From assembly GCF_000426765.1 (NCBI RefSeq), contig NZ_AUFZ01000001.1, positions 1 through 64,000 of the forward strand: a stretch of 64,000 nt of DNA, in the 5' to 3' direction. The position numbers were made by a program, and so were the translations under genes. Source of the DNA: Vibrio litoralis DSM 17657 (GTDB lineage: Bacteria > Pseudomonadota > Gammaproteobacteria > Enterobacterales > Vibrionaceae). Of the stretch, positions 6,900 through 18,166 are shown piece by piece (positions within the stretch are counted from its first letter, which is position 1; each line of letters opens with the position of its first letter). The notes below the pieces were generated by a model, which worked only from the letters and a program-made list of their open reading frames with translations, did no database searches and was not told the DNA's origin.

Positions 6900-7394
6900 A
6901 TGATGTTTGTAAAAAAAATGGAAGCCCCCAAAGATATGCAGATTGGTTCTATTTTTGAAACCAAAAAGCATGGCCCTGTTGTGGTGGTTGAATATTACAA
7001 TACTCATACTGTCATTATAGCCTTTGAAAATACGGGCAATATTAGATCCACAACAGCAGCAAAACTTCGCAATGGGCAAATCATCGACCGCTCTGTGCCT
7101 GCACAATCCTCTATGGTCGGTAAGCAATATGAATCACAAAAGCATGGCCTATTAACGGTAAAGCAAGTTGATTCAGGTAATATTGTGGTGCTAGAAGATA
7201 AAAATGGCACTGAAATTAGACTAATACTTGCTGCGGTTCAAAAGTTGCGAGAACGAGCAGCAGAAGATGAAGACAGTAATACCAATGCAGAATTAGAATT
7301 CCCTACATCACTAAGTGCCTTAACAAAAAGAAATAAAAAGACTAAAGACGTAAACTCCCTTCTTAAGAAAATGCTGACCGACTATGGTAAGTAA
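6900..7394 (+). CDS. uncharacterised protein with two SH3-like repeats
   Basis: This soluble protein of 163-164 residues is not assignable with confidence. It contains two related segments: about residues 15-60 (IGSIFETKKHGPVVVVEYYN, then FENTGNIRSTTAAKLRNG) and 72-112 (VGKQYESQKHGLLTVKQVDSGN, then LEDKNGTEIRLILAAV). Each looks like a small beta-barrel of the type seen in phage-borne and homing-endonuclease-associated proteins. The C terminus is Lys-rich (KRNKKTKDVNSLLKKM). Two adjacent ATGs (6900, 6903) are possible starts and neither has a clear Shine-Dalgarno. It lies directly downstream of a MITE, consistent with accessory origin. Confidence 0.6.
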   Translation: MMFVKKMEAPKDMQIGSIFETKKHGPVVVVEYYNTHTVIIAFENTGNIRSTTAAKLRNGQIIDRSVPAQSSMVGKQYESQKHGLLTVKQVDSGNIVVLEDKNGTEIRLILAAVQKLRERAAEDEDSNTNAELEFPTSLSALTKRNKKTKDVNSLLKKMLTDYGK

Positions 7395-7492
7395 ATTCCT
7401 CTTTTTGCTTATGATTCCTCTCTAACCTATAACGTTGATCAATGTCACATTAAGTTGTTCATTTCGAAAGTCATACTAATTTAGCCTTAAAT

Positions 7493-7528
7493 TGCGTGAT
7501 CTGACTCACAAGGTCATTTTGACTTTGT
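7493..7528 (+). promoter_or_regulatory. CRP-like site and adjacent operator palindrome upstream of the PTS operon
   Basis: GTGA-N6-TCAC at 7496-7509 is a perfect CRP core. It is followed by an inverted repeat ACAAGGTCA-TTT-TGACTTTGT (7508-7528, one mismatch) that could bind a specific regulator. Both lie 80-115 bp before the IIB start. The pairing suggests catabolite activation plus substrate-responsive control. No regulator gene is adjacent. Confidence 0.55.
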
Positions 7529-7608
7529 GAAGTAGATCTATATTGATTCAGGGCAATTTCGCTAACATCCTCCCATCAAAACAATAAACCCTATAAGAGA
7601 TAATAATT

Positions 7609-7878
7609 ATGAAAAAGATTATGGTTGTATGCGGAAATGGTCTTGGTACTTCATTAATGATGGAGATGGCAGTAAAAGAAGTTGTTAAGAAAATTGGCTT
7701 TTCAGCAGAAGTAGAACACGAAGATTTATCCTCAGCGACATCCACTAAAGCCGATATTTGGGTAGCAGCAACAGATATTGCAACTCAATTAAAAGAAATG
7801 GGTAAAGAGAACGTTGTAAGCCTTTCAAATATCTTTGATAAAGAATCAATTGAAGAGCAATTAAAAGCATTCATCTGA
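7609..7878 (+). CDS. ulaB: PTS ascorbate-type IIB component
   Basis: This 89-residue cytoplasmic phosphotransfer domain relays phosphate from IIA to the incoming sugar acid bound by IIC. The P-loop-like site VCGNGLGTSLMM contains the phosphorylated Cys at residue 9. Length and sequence match the SgaB/UlaB class of lactose/ascorbate IIB domains. It is the first gene of a three-gene operon, 11 nt before the IIC gene. The substrate is inferred as L-ascorbate or a similar compound because no catabolic gene is linked. Confidence 0.88.
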   Translation: MKKIMVVCGNGLGTSLMMEMAVKEVVKKIGFSAEVEHEDLSSATSTKADIWVAATDIATQLKEMGKENVVSLSNIFDKESIEEQLKAFI

Positions 7879-7889
7879 GGTGTAATATA

Positions 7890-9146
7890 ATGGAAAACTT
7901 TTTTGAATTTATGCTGGGCTTATTAAAAGAGCCAGCAATCATGGTCGGTTTAATTGCTTTTATTGGTTTGGTTGCTCAGAAGGCTGATGTTTCAACGGTT
8001 CTTAAGGGTACAATAAAAACCGTAATGGGCTTCCTGATTTTAGGGTTTGGTGCTGGAGCATTAGTTGGCGCTTTAAATAACTTTTCAGTCGTCTTTACGG
8101 AAGCATTTGGTGTTAGTGGTGTCATTCCAAATAACGAAGCTATTGTTGCTCTAGCACAAGAAGCTTTTGGATATGAGATGGCATTGATCATGTTTTTCTC
8201 TTTCATCGTCAACATTCTCCTCGCTAGATTTACGCCGTTAAAATATATTTTCTTAACGGGTCACCATACAATGTTTATGTCTATGCTAGTTGCGGTGATT
8301 TTATCTACCGCGGGTATCACTGGAACAATGTTGGTAGCTATAGGTTCAATTCTTGTTGGTTCGTTAATGGTGATCATGCCTGCACTTGCTCAAAAATACA
8401 CAGAGAAAGTGATGGGAACTGACCAACTAGCAATGGGGCACTTCTCTACGTTCTCCTATTTAATATCTGGCTTCATTGGTAGCAAATTTGGTGATACTTC
8501 TAGAACGACTGAAGACATGAATGTACCAAAGAGCTTGATGTTCCTGCGTGACACTCCAGTAGCAGTAGCCGTAACAATGGCTATTTTCTTCTTGTTTGCT
8601 TCTCTTTTTGCCGGTGGCGATTTTGTTGAAACAGTATCTGGCGGTCAAAATTGGGTAGTATTTACTTTTATTCAGTCGCTTACTTTTGCAGGTGGTGTAT
8701 ACATTGTTCTGCAAGGTGTGAAGATGTTGATTGCTGAAATTGTTCCTGCATTTAAAGGGATATCTGACAAGTTAGTCCCTGGTGCAAAACCTGCACTAGA
8801 CTGCCCAATGGTATTCCCAATGGCACCTAACGCAGTTCTAATTGGTTTCTTATCATCATTTGCAGCCGGCCTTGTCGCTATGGGTATCCAAGGCATGTTT
8901 GATTGGACAATTATTGTTGCGGGTGTCGTTCCTCACTTCTTTGTTGGTGGTGCTGCCGGAGTATATGGTAATGCGACAGGCGGTTTACGAGGCGCGATTT
9001 TAGGTTCCTTTACACAAGGATTATGTATTTCGTTCTTACCTATGCTTCTACTACCTGTATTAGGAAACATCGGTCTAGAAGCCACTACTTTTGCCGACTT
9101 TGACTTTGGTGTTGTTGGCTTAATTCTTGGATGGATTGTGTCATGA
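7890..9146 (+). CDS. ulaA: PTS ascorbate-type IIC permease
   Basis: This 418-residue polytopic membrane protein forms the transport channel of the SgaT/UlaA family. Multiple hydrophobic segments span the whole length. Family-typical regions include GFLILGFGAGALVGALNNFS, LTGHHTMFMSMLVAVIL and MVFPMAPNAVLIGF. RBS GAGG precedes the ATG. Its stop codon overlaps the ATG of the IIA gene (ATGA), indicating tight coupling. E. coli UlaA is about 465 residues, so this one is shorter, but all conserved blocks appear present. Confidence 0.9.
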   Translation: MENFFEFMLGLLKEPAIMVGLIAFIGLVAQKADVSTVLKGTIKTVMGFLILGFGAGALVGALNNFSVVFTEAFGVSGVIPNNEAIVALAQEAFGYEMALIMFFSFIVNILLARFTPLKYIFLTGHHTMFMSMLVAVILSTAGITGTMLVAIGSILVGSLMVIMPALAQKYTEKVMGTDQLAMGHFSTFSYLISGFIGSKFGDTSRTTEDMNVPKSLMFLRDTPVAVAVTMAIFFLFASLFAGGDFVETVSGGQNWVVFTFIQSLTFAGGVYIVLQGVKMLIAEIVPAFKGISDKLVPGAKPALDCPMVFPMAPNAVLIGFLSSFAAGLVAMGIQGMFDWTIIVAGVVPHFFVGGAAGVYGNATGGLRGAILGSFTQGLCISFLPMLLLPVLGNIGLEATTFADFDFGVVGLILGWIVS

Positions 9147-9589
9147 GCTTATTAAGTCTAATTAGCGATAACATCGTTATCTCAAATGAAGAAAACTTGA
9201 GCGTCAATGCTGCACTGGATATCACTTGTAGCAAACTTCTTGAGCAAGGAAGTATTGAAGCTACATACCTAGAGGCTATTAAACAAAAGCATCAGGAAAT
9301 TGGCGCTTATTATGTATTGGCACCTAAAATTGCGATGCCACATGCTAGGCCGGAAGATGGTGTAAATGAAGCCTCTCTTCAAGTAACAGTATTTAAAAAT
9401 GGTGCTGATTTTGAATCCGAGGACAATGGGCTGGTTTACTTTGCTGTAACACTTGCGGCAATGGACTCCGATAGCCACATACAAACAATAATGGCATTGT
9501 CTGAGTTATTCCAAAATGATGGTGATATTAACGCAATCATTTCAGCTAAGACGGTAGAGGAAGTTACTGAGATCTTGAAGAAATACTAA
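9143..9589 (+). CDS. ulaC: PTS ascorbate-type IIA component
   Basis: This 148-residue mannitol/fructose-type IIA domain accepts phosphate from HPr and passes it to IIB. The phosphorylated His lies in IAMPHARPEDG. The start is set at the ATG of the ATGA overlap with the IIC gene (9143); an in-frame ATG at 9131 lies inside the IIC gene and is less likely. It ends the operon and is followed by a hairpin terminator at 9671. Confidence 0.88.
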   Translation: MSLLSLISDNIVISNEENLSVNAALDITCSKLLEQGSIEATYLEAIKQKHQEIGAYYVLAPKIAMPHARPEDGVNEASLQVTVFKNGADFESEDNGLVYFAVTLAAMDSDSHIQTIMALSELFQNDGDINAIISAKTVEEVTEILKKY

Positions 9590-9670
9590 TGCTTAGGTTG
9601 ATAAAGTCTTTCCATATATTAAGAGTACTTTACTCCCCCAAAGAGCATAACTAAGCAGCAGTAGTAAAAA

Positions 9671-9715
9671 ACTCAGGCCTAGAGATGAATTTTTCACTCT
9701 AAGCCTGAGTTTATT
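9671..9715. terminator. bidirectional hairpin terminator between the PTS operon and trhO
   Basis: ACTCAGGC(C/T)T pairs with AAGCCTGAGT and the stem continues through AGAG-TGAA / TTCA-CTCT. A T-run follows on the plus strand and an A-run precedes it, so it can serve both convergent genes. Confidence 0.75.
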
Positions 9716-9736
9716 CGAACTATTTACATTGTAAAA

Positions 9737-10720
9737 TCAGCGCTTAGATTGACGTTGTTCTGCTTTCTTCTGAAGCTTTAATTGACGCTTTTGCTCCATG
9801 AGCTTTACCGCATCGCCACCAACATGTTCTTCGCCACGTTGCTTTGCCAATTGAACTTGCTTCTCACGCTCGCGAAAGCGTTCAATTTGCTCATCAGAAT
9901 GGGTACCAAAACATTTAGGGCAGCTTACGCCTTGCTCAAACTGCTCGCTTTGCTTGTCTTCATCCGTAATAGGTAAGCGACAGGCATTACAAAGCTCATA
10001 TTCACTTTTTTCTAACTGATGGTTAACCGCTACTCGTCCGTCAAATACATAGCAATCGCCATTCCACAAGCTCTCTTCTTCTGGTACTTCTTCTAAATAT
10101 TTTAGAATGCCACCTTCAAGGTGATACACCTCATCAAAGCCTTGTTCTTTTAGGTATGCTGTTGACTTTTCACAACGAATGCCACCAGTACAAAACATCG
10201 CCACTTTCTTATGCTTTTCCGGATCGAGATTGTCTTTTACATAATCAGGAAATTCTCGGAATGTCTCGGTATTAGGGTTAACCGCGCGCTCAAAGGTGCC
10301 TAACTCGATTTCATAATCATTACGCGTGTCTACGACAAACACTTCCGGATCAGCGATCAAATCATTCCAATCTTGCGGCTTCACGTAAGTTCCAACGACC
10401 TGTTTAGGATCGATCCCTTCAACGCCCATGGTGACAATTTCTTTCTTCAGCTTCACTTTAGAGCGATTGAAAGGCATTTCTTGGTGATAAGACTCTTTAT
10501 AGTTAATGTCGGCTAAGCGATCATCTTGACCAAACCACGCCAGTAAAGCATCAATGCCCTCACGCGAGGCTGCCACCGTGCCATTAATCCCTTCATGAGC
10601 CAGTAATAACGTACCGCGAATGGCATGCTTTTCCATCAATTCTAATAATGGAGATTGCAGCGCTTGATGATCTTTGAGCTCGACAAATTTATACAGAGCA
10701 CAGACAACAAATTGACTCAT
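9737..10720 (-). CDS. trhO: tRNA uridine(34) hydroxylase TrhO (rhodanese domain)
   Basis: This protein of about 327 residues is an oxygen-dependent tRNA U34 hydroxylase contributing to 5-hydroxyuridine derivatives (formerly YceA). N-terminal acylphosphatase-like part: [12 protein letters not shown]...[16 protein letters not shown]. Central rhodanese domain: active loop [12 protein letters not shown] with the catalytic Cys. C-terminal Cys-rich segment: CNACRLP and CPKC. The start is the ATG at 10720 (MSQF), preceded by AAGGA; upstream in-frame codons lack similarity to the family. It stands alone, convergent with the PTS operon. Confidence 0.93.
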   Translation of the reverse strand: MSQFVVCALYKFVELKDHQALQSPLLELMEKHAIRGTLLLAHEGINGTVAASREGIDALLAWFGQDDRLADINYKESYHQEMPFNRSKVKLKKEIVTMGVEGIDPKQVVGTYVKPQDWNDLIADPEVFVVDTRNDYEIELGTFERAVNPNTETFREFPDYVKDNLDPEKHKKVAMFCTGGIRCEKSTAYLKEQGFDEVYHLEGGILKYLEEVPEEESLWNGDCYVFDGRVAVNHQLEKSEYELCNACRLPITDEDKQSEQFEQGVSCPKCFGTHSDEQIERFREREKQVQLAKQRGEEHVGGDAVKLMEQKRQLKLQKKAEQRQSKR

Positions 10721-10980
10721 GGAATTCCTTACATAACAAAACAGATACAATTTGGCGCTATTGTACTTGAGAAAGATCACGACAAATACTTATAATTTAT
10801 ACGTCTATTGATTTAATTATGAGCAAAAACGGGAGAAATAGGGCTCAAAGGTAAATTCGTTGTCATGTGTTGTTATAAACGAGTTAATTTCATCAACTTA
10901 GCATCGTAATTATTTATAGATAGGCTAGAGTTAGTTGGTACACAACATTGAGAAAATAATTTTTTGAGATTTCCCCCTTT

Positions 10981-11108
10981 TATACTTAAAGTAATTGGAG
11001 TTGCAGTGAGGCGACAAGTGAGTGAAGCTCCATGAGCATAGCTCGTCTATGTGATTGAGGTGAATGAACGCCGTCAACAAAGCTGCAGCGTCAAGTATGA
11101 TGGGTATA
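10981..11108. repeat. short MITE, family 2, copy A (128 bp)
   Basis: It starts TATACTTAAAGTAATTGGAG and ends TCAAGTATGATGGGTATA, sharing most of its sequence with the copies at 11652 (inverted) and 29584 (same orientation). It lacks the internal segment of about 20 bp with a G-run present in the other two copies. It ends 28 bp before the lipoprotein start. The remainder of the gap (10721-10980) shows no gene. Confidence 0.8.
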
Positions 11109-11135
11109 ACATATCTCACACACTAAGGAGTGAAT

Positions 11136-11558
11136 ATGACTAAAACAAATTGGTTGAAACCATTCGCAGTAGCCTCTTTCTTTACACTTGCGCTTGCCGC
11201 TTGTGATAACAATACGGCAGATAAAGCTGAAGAAAAGGTCGATACTGCCGTCGAGCAGACTCAGCAAATGGCTGACGATGCAGGACAACAAATGGATGAA
11301 ATGGCAACTGATGTACAAGAGTCAGCATCTGAAGCTTCTGATCAAATGGGTGAGCAACTAGACCAAGCAGGCGATGCAATGTCTGATCAAGCCGATGCGG
11401 CAGCCGCTAAAGTTGATGAAATGAGTAATGACATGTCAGATCATACCAATGATGCTCAAGATTCAATGGATGACATGGCAACTGACGCTGGTAACGCGAT
11501 TGAAGATAAATGTGAAAACATTAAAGAAGGCGTTAACGCTGAAGATACGGATTGTTAA
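11136..11558 (+). CDS. small acidic lipoprotein of unknown function
   Basis: This 140-residue protein has a lipoprotein signal peptide: KPFAVASFFTLALAAC, lipobox LAAC with Cys at about 23. The mature part is very acidic and Met/Asp/Gln/Ala-rich, with quasi-heptad repeats (DQMGEQLDQAGDAMSDQAD), suggesting long amphipathic helices. It ends with two Cys (CENIKEG...DTDC). The ATG at 11136 is preferred over GTG 11130 because AAGGAG lies 5 nt before it. It is flanked by inverted MITE copies and has its own terminator. The function is unknown; a cell-envelope or stress role is a guess. Confidence 0.8.
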   Translation: MTKTNWLKPFAVASFFTLALAACDNNTADKAEEKVDTAVEQTQQMADDAGQQMDEMATDVQESASEASDQMGEQLDQAGDAMSDQADAAAAKVDEMSNDMSDHTNDAQDSMDDMATDAGNAIEDKCENIKEGVNAEDTDC

Positions 11559-11605
11559 TCACTATCAAGTGAATGTATCATTCTTATAAATAATCCCCTG
11601 GGATG

Positions 11606-11647
11606 AAAAAAGCCACTGTATGCTGTATTTAGCATCAGTGGCTTTTT
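11606..11647 (+). terminator. rho-independent terminator of the lipoprotein gene
   Basis: AAAAAGCCACTG pairs with CAGTGGCTTTTT; TGCTG / TAGCA extends the stem. It lies 47 bp after the stop codon. Confidence 0.85.
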
Positions 11648-11651
11648 AGTA

Positions 11652-11796
11652 TATACCCTTCGTACTTGAAGCTGCAGCTTTGTTGTCGGCTTTCATTCGC
11701 CCCCCTATCTTTTTTATAAAGAAAGGCATAGACAAGCTACGCTCATGGGGCCTCATTCACTTGACGCCTCACTACAACTCCAATTACTTTGGGTAG
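11652..11796. repeat. MITE, family 2, copy B (145 bp, inverted)
   Basis: This is the reverse orientation of copy A: it opens TATACCCTTCGTACTTGAAG and closes CTCCAATTACTTTGGGTA. The internal C-run and AAAAGA segment match copy C at 29584. It lies between the lipoprotein terminator and the 3' end of astE. Confidence 0.82.
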
Positions 11797-11814
11797 AGTT
11801 AATCAGTATGTCTG

Positions 11815-12822
11815 TTATTGGAAAATTGTATCTTGATCGATTGCCACCAACATCAACCCTGCTCTTAAACCTGGCCTAACTTTAGGATTAGGAAACAGTA
11901 CCCACTCTGTCGGCTGTTGCACTCGATAGGTGGTATCACCATCGACGGCTAATACTTCGCCTTGCTTGAAAGCAGTAAAATTTTTTACATCATCGCTAAA
12001 TTTCATTATAAATGCGTCTGATAATTTGGTTAATTGTTGGCTGACTTGATACACCAGTATGTTGCGTCCTGATGACTCGGGGCAATCTTGAACGCCTTTG
12101 GTTATCAGATTGCGCAGCGCAGCATCAATTCTCGTGAACTGACTCAGGTCATTGGCTCCAAACGGTTTGGCTTTTCCTAGTTCTAAGGTGCAACTGTTTA
12201 CGCCGCAATGGTGGCTAGAAAAGTAAGAAAACGTACCGCTTGGTGCTTGGTTAACTACTACAGCTTCGATATCGGCGCTTTCTAGCCAACTAAATAAAGC
12301 GCGACTAAACGTGTCTATTTTTTGAAAAGGCAACATGGCAAAACGCACATGATGAGATTCTCGAATGGCGGTATGTAAATCTAAATGCCATTTTTTACCC
12401 GTAGTCGGCGCGGCAAAAAACGCTTTAGTTAAAGATTCCAATTGTGCTGCTCGTTGCGTTTCTTCACAAGCATCATATTGATTATGCACTCCACTGAATA
12501 AGCGGTTCAAATCAATCTGCTGATAGCGTTCACCCTGGGCCATTGCACTAGGGTTACCAAGCAGCACCAACAAACGCACATTCAGAACTAAATCTCCGCT
12601 ATTGAGATCGCTCAATATACTATCTAGCAACTCGATTGGCGCGGTTTCATTGCCATGTACGCCCGCTGAAATAACAATATGATCTTCACTTTCACGTTGA
12701 TTGAGTGGCTCTAATAACAAAGCACCATGTGCTAACCATTTCCACGCAAAGCCGTTTGTTTCGCCTTCACATTGTTGTGGTATTTGTTGCGTTAATGTCA
12801 AAGCTAAGAAGTCTTGAATCAT
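11815..12822 (-). CDS. astE: succinylglutamate desuccinylase
   Basis: This 335-residue zinc hydrolase performs the last step of the arginine succinyltransferase (AST) pathway, N-succinylglutamate to glutamate plus succinate. Zinc-site motifs: HGNETAPIELLD (His and Glu) and WHLDLHTAIR (His). A GTFSYFSSHHCG and CTLELGKAKPFG block follows, as in the family. It is the last gene of the astADBE operon and starts 3 nt after astB. Confidence 0.95.
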   Translation of the reverse strand: MIQDFLALTLTQQIPQQCEGETNGFAWKWLAHGALLLEPLNQRESEDHIVISAGVHGNETAPIELLDSILSDLNSGDLVLNVRLLVLLGNPSAMAQGERYQQIDLNRLFSGVHNQYDACEETQRAAQLESLTKAFFAAPTTGKKWHLDLHTAIRESHHVRFAMLPFQKIDTFSRALFSWLESADIEAVVVNQAPSGTFSYFSSHHCGVNSCTLELGKAKPFGANDLSQFTRIDAALRNLITKGVQDCPESSGRNILVYQVSQQLTKLSDAFIMKFSDDVKNFTAFKQGEVLAVDGDTTYRVQQPTEWVLFPNPKVRPGLRAGLMLVAIDQDTIFQ

Positions 12823-12824
12823 AA

Positions 12825-14171
12825 CTAGCCTCTGGTTTGGAACGGATAAATACTACCAAGTGCGAGAATTTGCGTCAGTTCATCTAGTGCTTGACGGTTT
12901 TCATTCAACAATTGTGGGTCAGCTAGATCCGTTTCTAATAGTCGATCTCGATAAAAACGGTCTACCCAAGTATTTAAAGTATTGAACAGCTCATCATTCA
13001 TTAGCACTTGTGGCGTCACCGCTTGCAGTTCTGCTTCGGTTAACACTACTCTTTGGCGCAAACATGCCGGCCCACCACCATTACGCATACTTTCGCGTAA
13101 ATCGAACACTTTCACTTCATCAATCGGTCCGTTCGAACTCAGTAATTCCGTAAGGTAATTCCACACATTGGTGTTTTGGCGAGACTCTTCCGGCACCACC
13201 AGCATCATCTTACCGTTGGGTTTCGTTAATAACTGGCTATTAAAAAGATAGGTGTTGACAGCATCTTGTACCGACACTTGCTCGGTCGGCACTTCAATGG
13301 AAATAAAGTCGGTTTGTTGCAATGAGAGTTTTTGTCTAATTTCATCAAAAGCCGCTGTCTGATTCAAAAAAGCCTGATCATGATGAAATAGTACGTTGCC
13401 ATTACTGACCGCGATAACATCATTATGAAAAACGCCTTGGTCGATAACTTCTGGGTTTTGTTGCACAAATACCGTTTGTTGTTCAGATAAACCATGTAGT
13501 CGAGCGACGGCTTGGCTGGCTTCTAAGGTTTGCCTTGCTGGGTAACGAGTCGGTTCAACTTGCCCACCGTAGGCTTGTCTGCCATAAACGAAAACTTCAA
13601 CACCTTTCGCGCCGTATTCACTGCATAAGCGATTATGGTTAGCAGCGCCTTCATCGCCCATTACCGACTGTTGCGGTAGAGCTTCGTGATGAGCAAAGTA
13701 TTGATCGTTATTAAACATGGCTCGAAGCGTGGCACTCGTCGTATCCGCTTCAATAGCACGGTGGAATTTATTATTGAGATTAGCGACGGTAAAATGTGCT
13801 CGACCATCCGATGTATCGGCAGACGGAGACATGGTAGCGGCATTGGCTGTCCACATCGAAGATGCAGAACTGACCGCAGATAACAATTTCGGCGCTTGTT
13901 TAGCAACACTGGCAAGCACTTGTTGATCGTTTCCGCTAAAACCAAGCTGTCTTAAAGTAGGAATATACGGACGCTCTTGCGGTGGTAACACGCCTTGCTT
14001 AAAGCCCATATCACTCAAAGCTTTCATTTTCAGCAAGCCTTGTTTGGCTGCCAACTTAGGGTTAGATACGGCATTTTGATTGTTGGTTGACGCCACATTA
14101 CCAAATGACAAACCTGCATAATGGTGAGTTAGCCCCACTAAACCATCAAAATTGACTTCATACACTTTCAT
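12825..14171 (-). CDS. astB: N-succinylarginine dihydrolase
   Basis: This 448-residue amidinotransferase-fold enzyme hydrolyses succinylarginine to succinylornithine, CO2 and 2 NH3. It starts [20 protein letters not shown], the canonical AstB N terminus, preceded by GGGAG; the six in-frame upstream residues were discarded. Catalytic-type blocks include [17 protein letters not shown] and [14 protein letters not shown] (Cys near the C terminus). It lies 10 nt after astD. Confidence 0.95.
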   Translation of the reverse strand: MKVYEVNFDGLVGLTHHYAGLSFGNVASTNNQNAVSNPKLAAKQGLLKMKALSDMGFKQGVLPPQERPYIPTLRQLGFSGNDQQVLASVAKQAPKLLSAVSSASSMWTANAATMSPSADTSDGRAHFTVANLNNKFHRAIEADTTSATLRAMFNNDQYFAHHEALPQQSVMGDEGAANHNRLCSEYGAKGVEVFVYGRQAYGGQVEPTRYPARQTLEASQAVARLHGLSEQQTVFVQQNPEVIDQGVFHNDVIAVSNGNVLFHHDQAFLNQTAAFDEIRQKLSLQQTDFISIEVPTEQVSVQDAVNTYLFNSQLLTKPNGKMMLVVPEESRQNTNVWNYLTELLSSNGPIDEVKVFDLRESMRNGGGPACLRQRVVLTEAELQAVTPQVLMNDELFNTLNTWVDRFYRDRLLETDLADPQLLNENRQALDELTQILALGSIYPFQTRG

Positions 14172-14181
14172 ATCGACTCCC

Positions 14182-16688
<2,507 letters not shown>

Positions 16689-17122
16689 ATCAATATCCTT
16701 TTACTGCCAAAATTCCATTTAAAAATACAATTATTTTATTGGTTGTAATTCCTACTTTTATTATCTCTGCGCTGGAACGCCTAATTAGTCACAAATGTCG
16801 CATAAAGAATCAAATTGCAAAATATACTATCTACAAAATCGTTATTTGCAGAATTTTAAACATATTTATAACATCTTTTATAAACAGAAGAACCAGCAAA
16901 ACATGATCGAAAACACAGATCAAAACTTTATATTTTTAAGTATTAAAGAAAGAAGGAATGAATGCAGAAAGGAAAAGTAGATATTAATTTACAATAAATG
17001 AATAAGATTTCGTTTGATGGGATTTAAAGCCAAGCCTAGTAGAAAAACTTGCCTTATATTGAGAGTCACTCTGCGAAAAATAAAGCAAAGAAATCCCGAT
17101 AAACAAGGCAAGTTACACGATG
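16689..17122. other. AT-rich intergenic region upstream of astA; spaced inverted repeat
   Basis: This 434-bp stretch has no credible gene. It should contain the astA promoter on the minus strand, but I could not find a convincing ArgR box or sigma-54 site by eye. AACTTGCCTT (17046-17055) and AAGGCAAGTT (17105-17114) form a perfect 10-bp inverted repeat 49 bp apart, next to the DUF2955 gene stop. It could be a terminator-like long hairpin or the trace of an excised element. Confidence 0.4.
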
Positions 17123-18160
17123 CTATGCACCAAAGCGTGTCGCTTCGAAACGATTTAAAAACTTATGCAGGAAAAAGCACACCATTAGAGTGATCACAAT
17201 CGCTACACCGATACTACTCATTCGATATAAAGCGCTGAATATCAAATCACCATTGGGGCTTAAATACTGACCAAATAAGATCCCTAGTGTAGTCATTGCG
17301 CCAAAACCGGCACCAGATCCACTCGCCTCTTTGACATGAGCTTGGCTAAAAATCATCAGGCCAATCCAAAGAAGTGGCACCACGAAGATCAGCATATTTG
17401 ACCAATCATATAAAATCACTTGCACTGCGATCCCAAAAGTCACACCAAGAATAGTGCCTATCGCCCGCTTACGCGCATAACCCAACATTCCATCCCAATT
17501 CATAGGGAATAACAGCAGTAAGCTGGTCGCTTGCGCTGACATTGAATCTTGTAAGTCGAGTACCTGGAAAACAATAAAAGACAAGGTTGCCATGATGGAT
17601 CCTAGTAAGGCTTCATGACGCATGCGGTTAGTGTTTTTTTCGACCACAGGCCTTGCCGCTCGAGGTTCGACATCAGGCCACAAGTACATCATTAAATAAG
17701 CAATCATCAATGAGGTACAAGACGAAACAATATTATCTGAAATCAGCACTTCGATATTGGTGCTCGGAAAGCTAGCAAAGTGCAACATGATACTGAGGTT
17801 GATGACTCCGGTAGCACCAAATAAAAATAGGCTTCCCTTACTCATCGCCATAAAGCGGTAAAGAAACATCAAAAAGGCCATCAACGTCATCATAGCCGGA
17901 TGATCGCCAAGCATGCCTGCGATCAATCCAACTTCAACGGCTGAAACACAAGCAGAAGCCAACACCTGACGCACCACATGCATATTGACCTGCGGAATCA
18001 AACCTAATAATAAAATCGGCGTAACGGTATAAAACACACCGTTTTGCCAACCGAATATTTTGCAGATCAAAAAGCCTAATGTTGCGCCCGTGGCGATACG
18101 TAAACACTGCCTAACATCATTGGCATTTAATGGATGGTGGCGAAGTAACAACATACTCAC
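17123..18160 (-). CDS. DUF2955 / FUSC-like inner-membrane efflux protein
   Basis: This 345-residue polytopic protein has two sets of hydrophobic helices, as in aromatic-acid exporter (FUSC/AaeB-like) proteins. Examples: ATGATLGFLICKIFGWQNGVFYTVTPILLLGLIP near the N terminus and ATSLLLLFPMNWDGMLGYARKRAIGTILGVTFG in the second half. It is the last gene of a marR-hlyD-DUF2955 set and begins 6 nt after the HlyD gene. The pump partner and substrate (small aromatic or amphiphilic compounds) are inferred. Confidence 0.82.
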   Translation of the reverse strand: MSMLLLRHHPLNANDVRQCLRIATGATLGFLICKIFGWQNGVFYTVTPILLLGLIPQVNMHVVRQVLASACVSAVEVGLIAGMLGDHPAMMTLMAFLMFLYRFMAMSKGSLFLFGATGVINLSIMLHFASFPSTNIEVLISDNIVSSCTSLMIAYLMMYLWPDVEPRAARPVVEKNTNRMRHEALLGSIMATLSFIVFQVLDLQDSMSAQATSLLLLFPMNWDGMLGYARKRAIGTILGVTFGIAVQVILYDWSNMLIFVVPLLWIGLMIFSQAHVKEASGSGAGFGAMTTLGILFGQYLSPNGDLIFSALYRMSSIGVAIVITLMVCFFLHKFLNRFEATRFGA

Positions 18161-18166
18161 CCGCCC

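Noticed and set aside
16795..16980. 60-codon open frame upstream of astA
   Set aside because: Asn/Lys/Tyr-rich composition simply reflects AT-rich intergenic DNA; no RBS.
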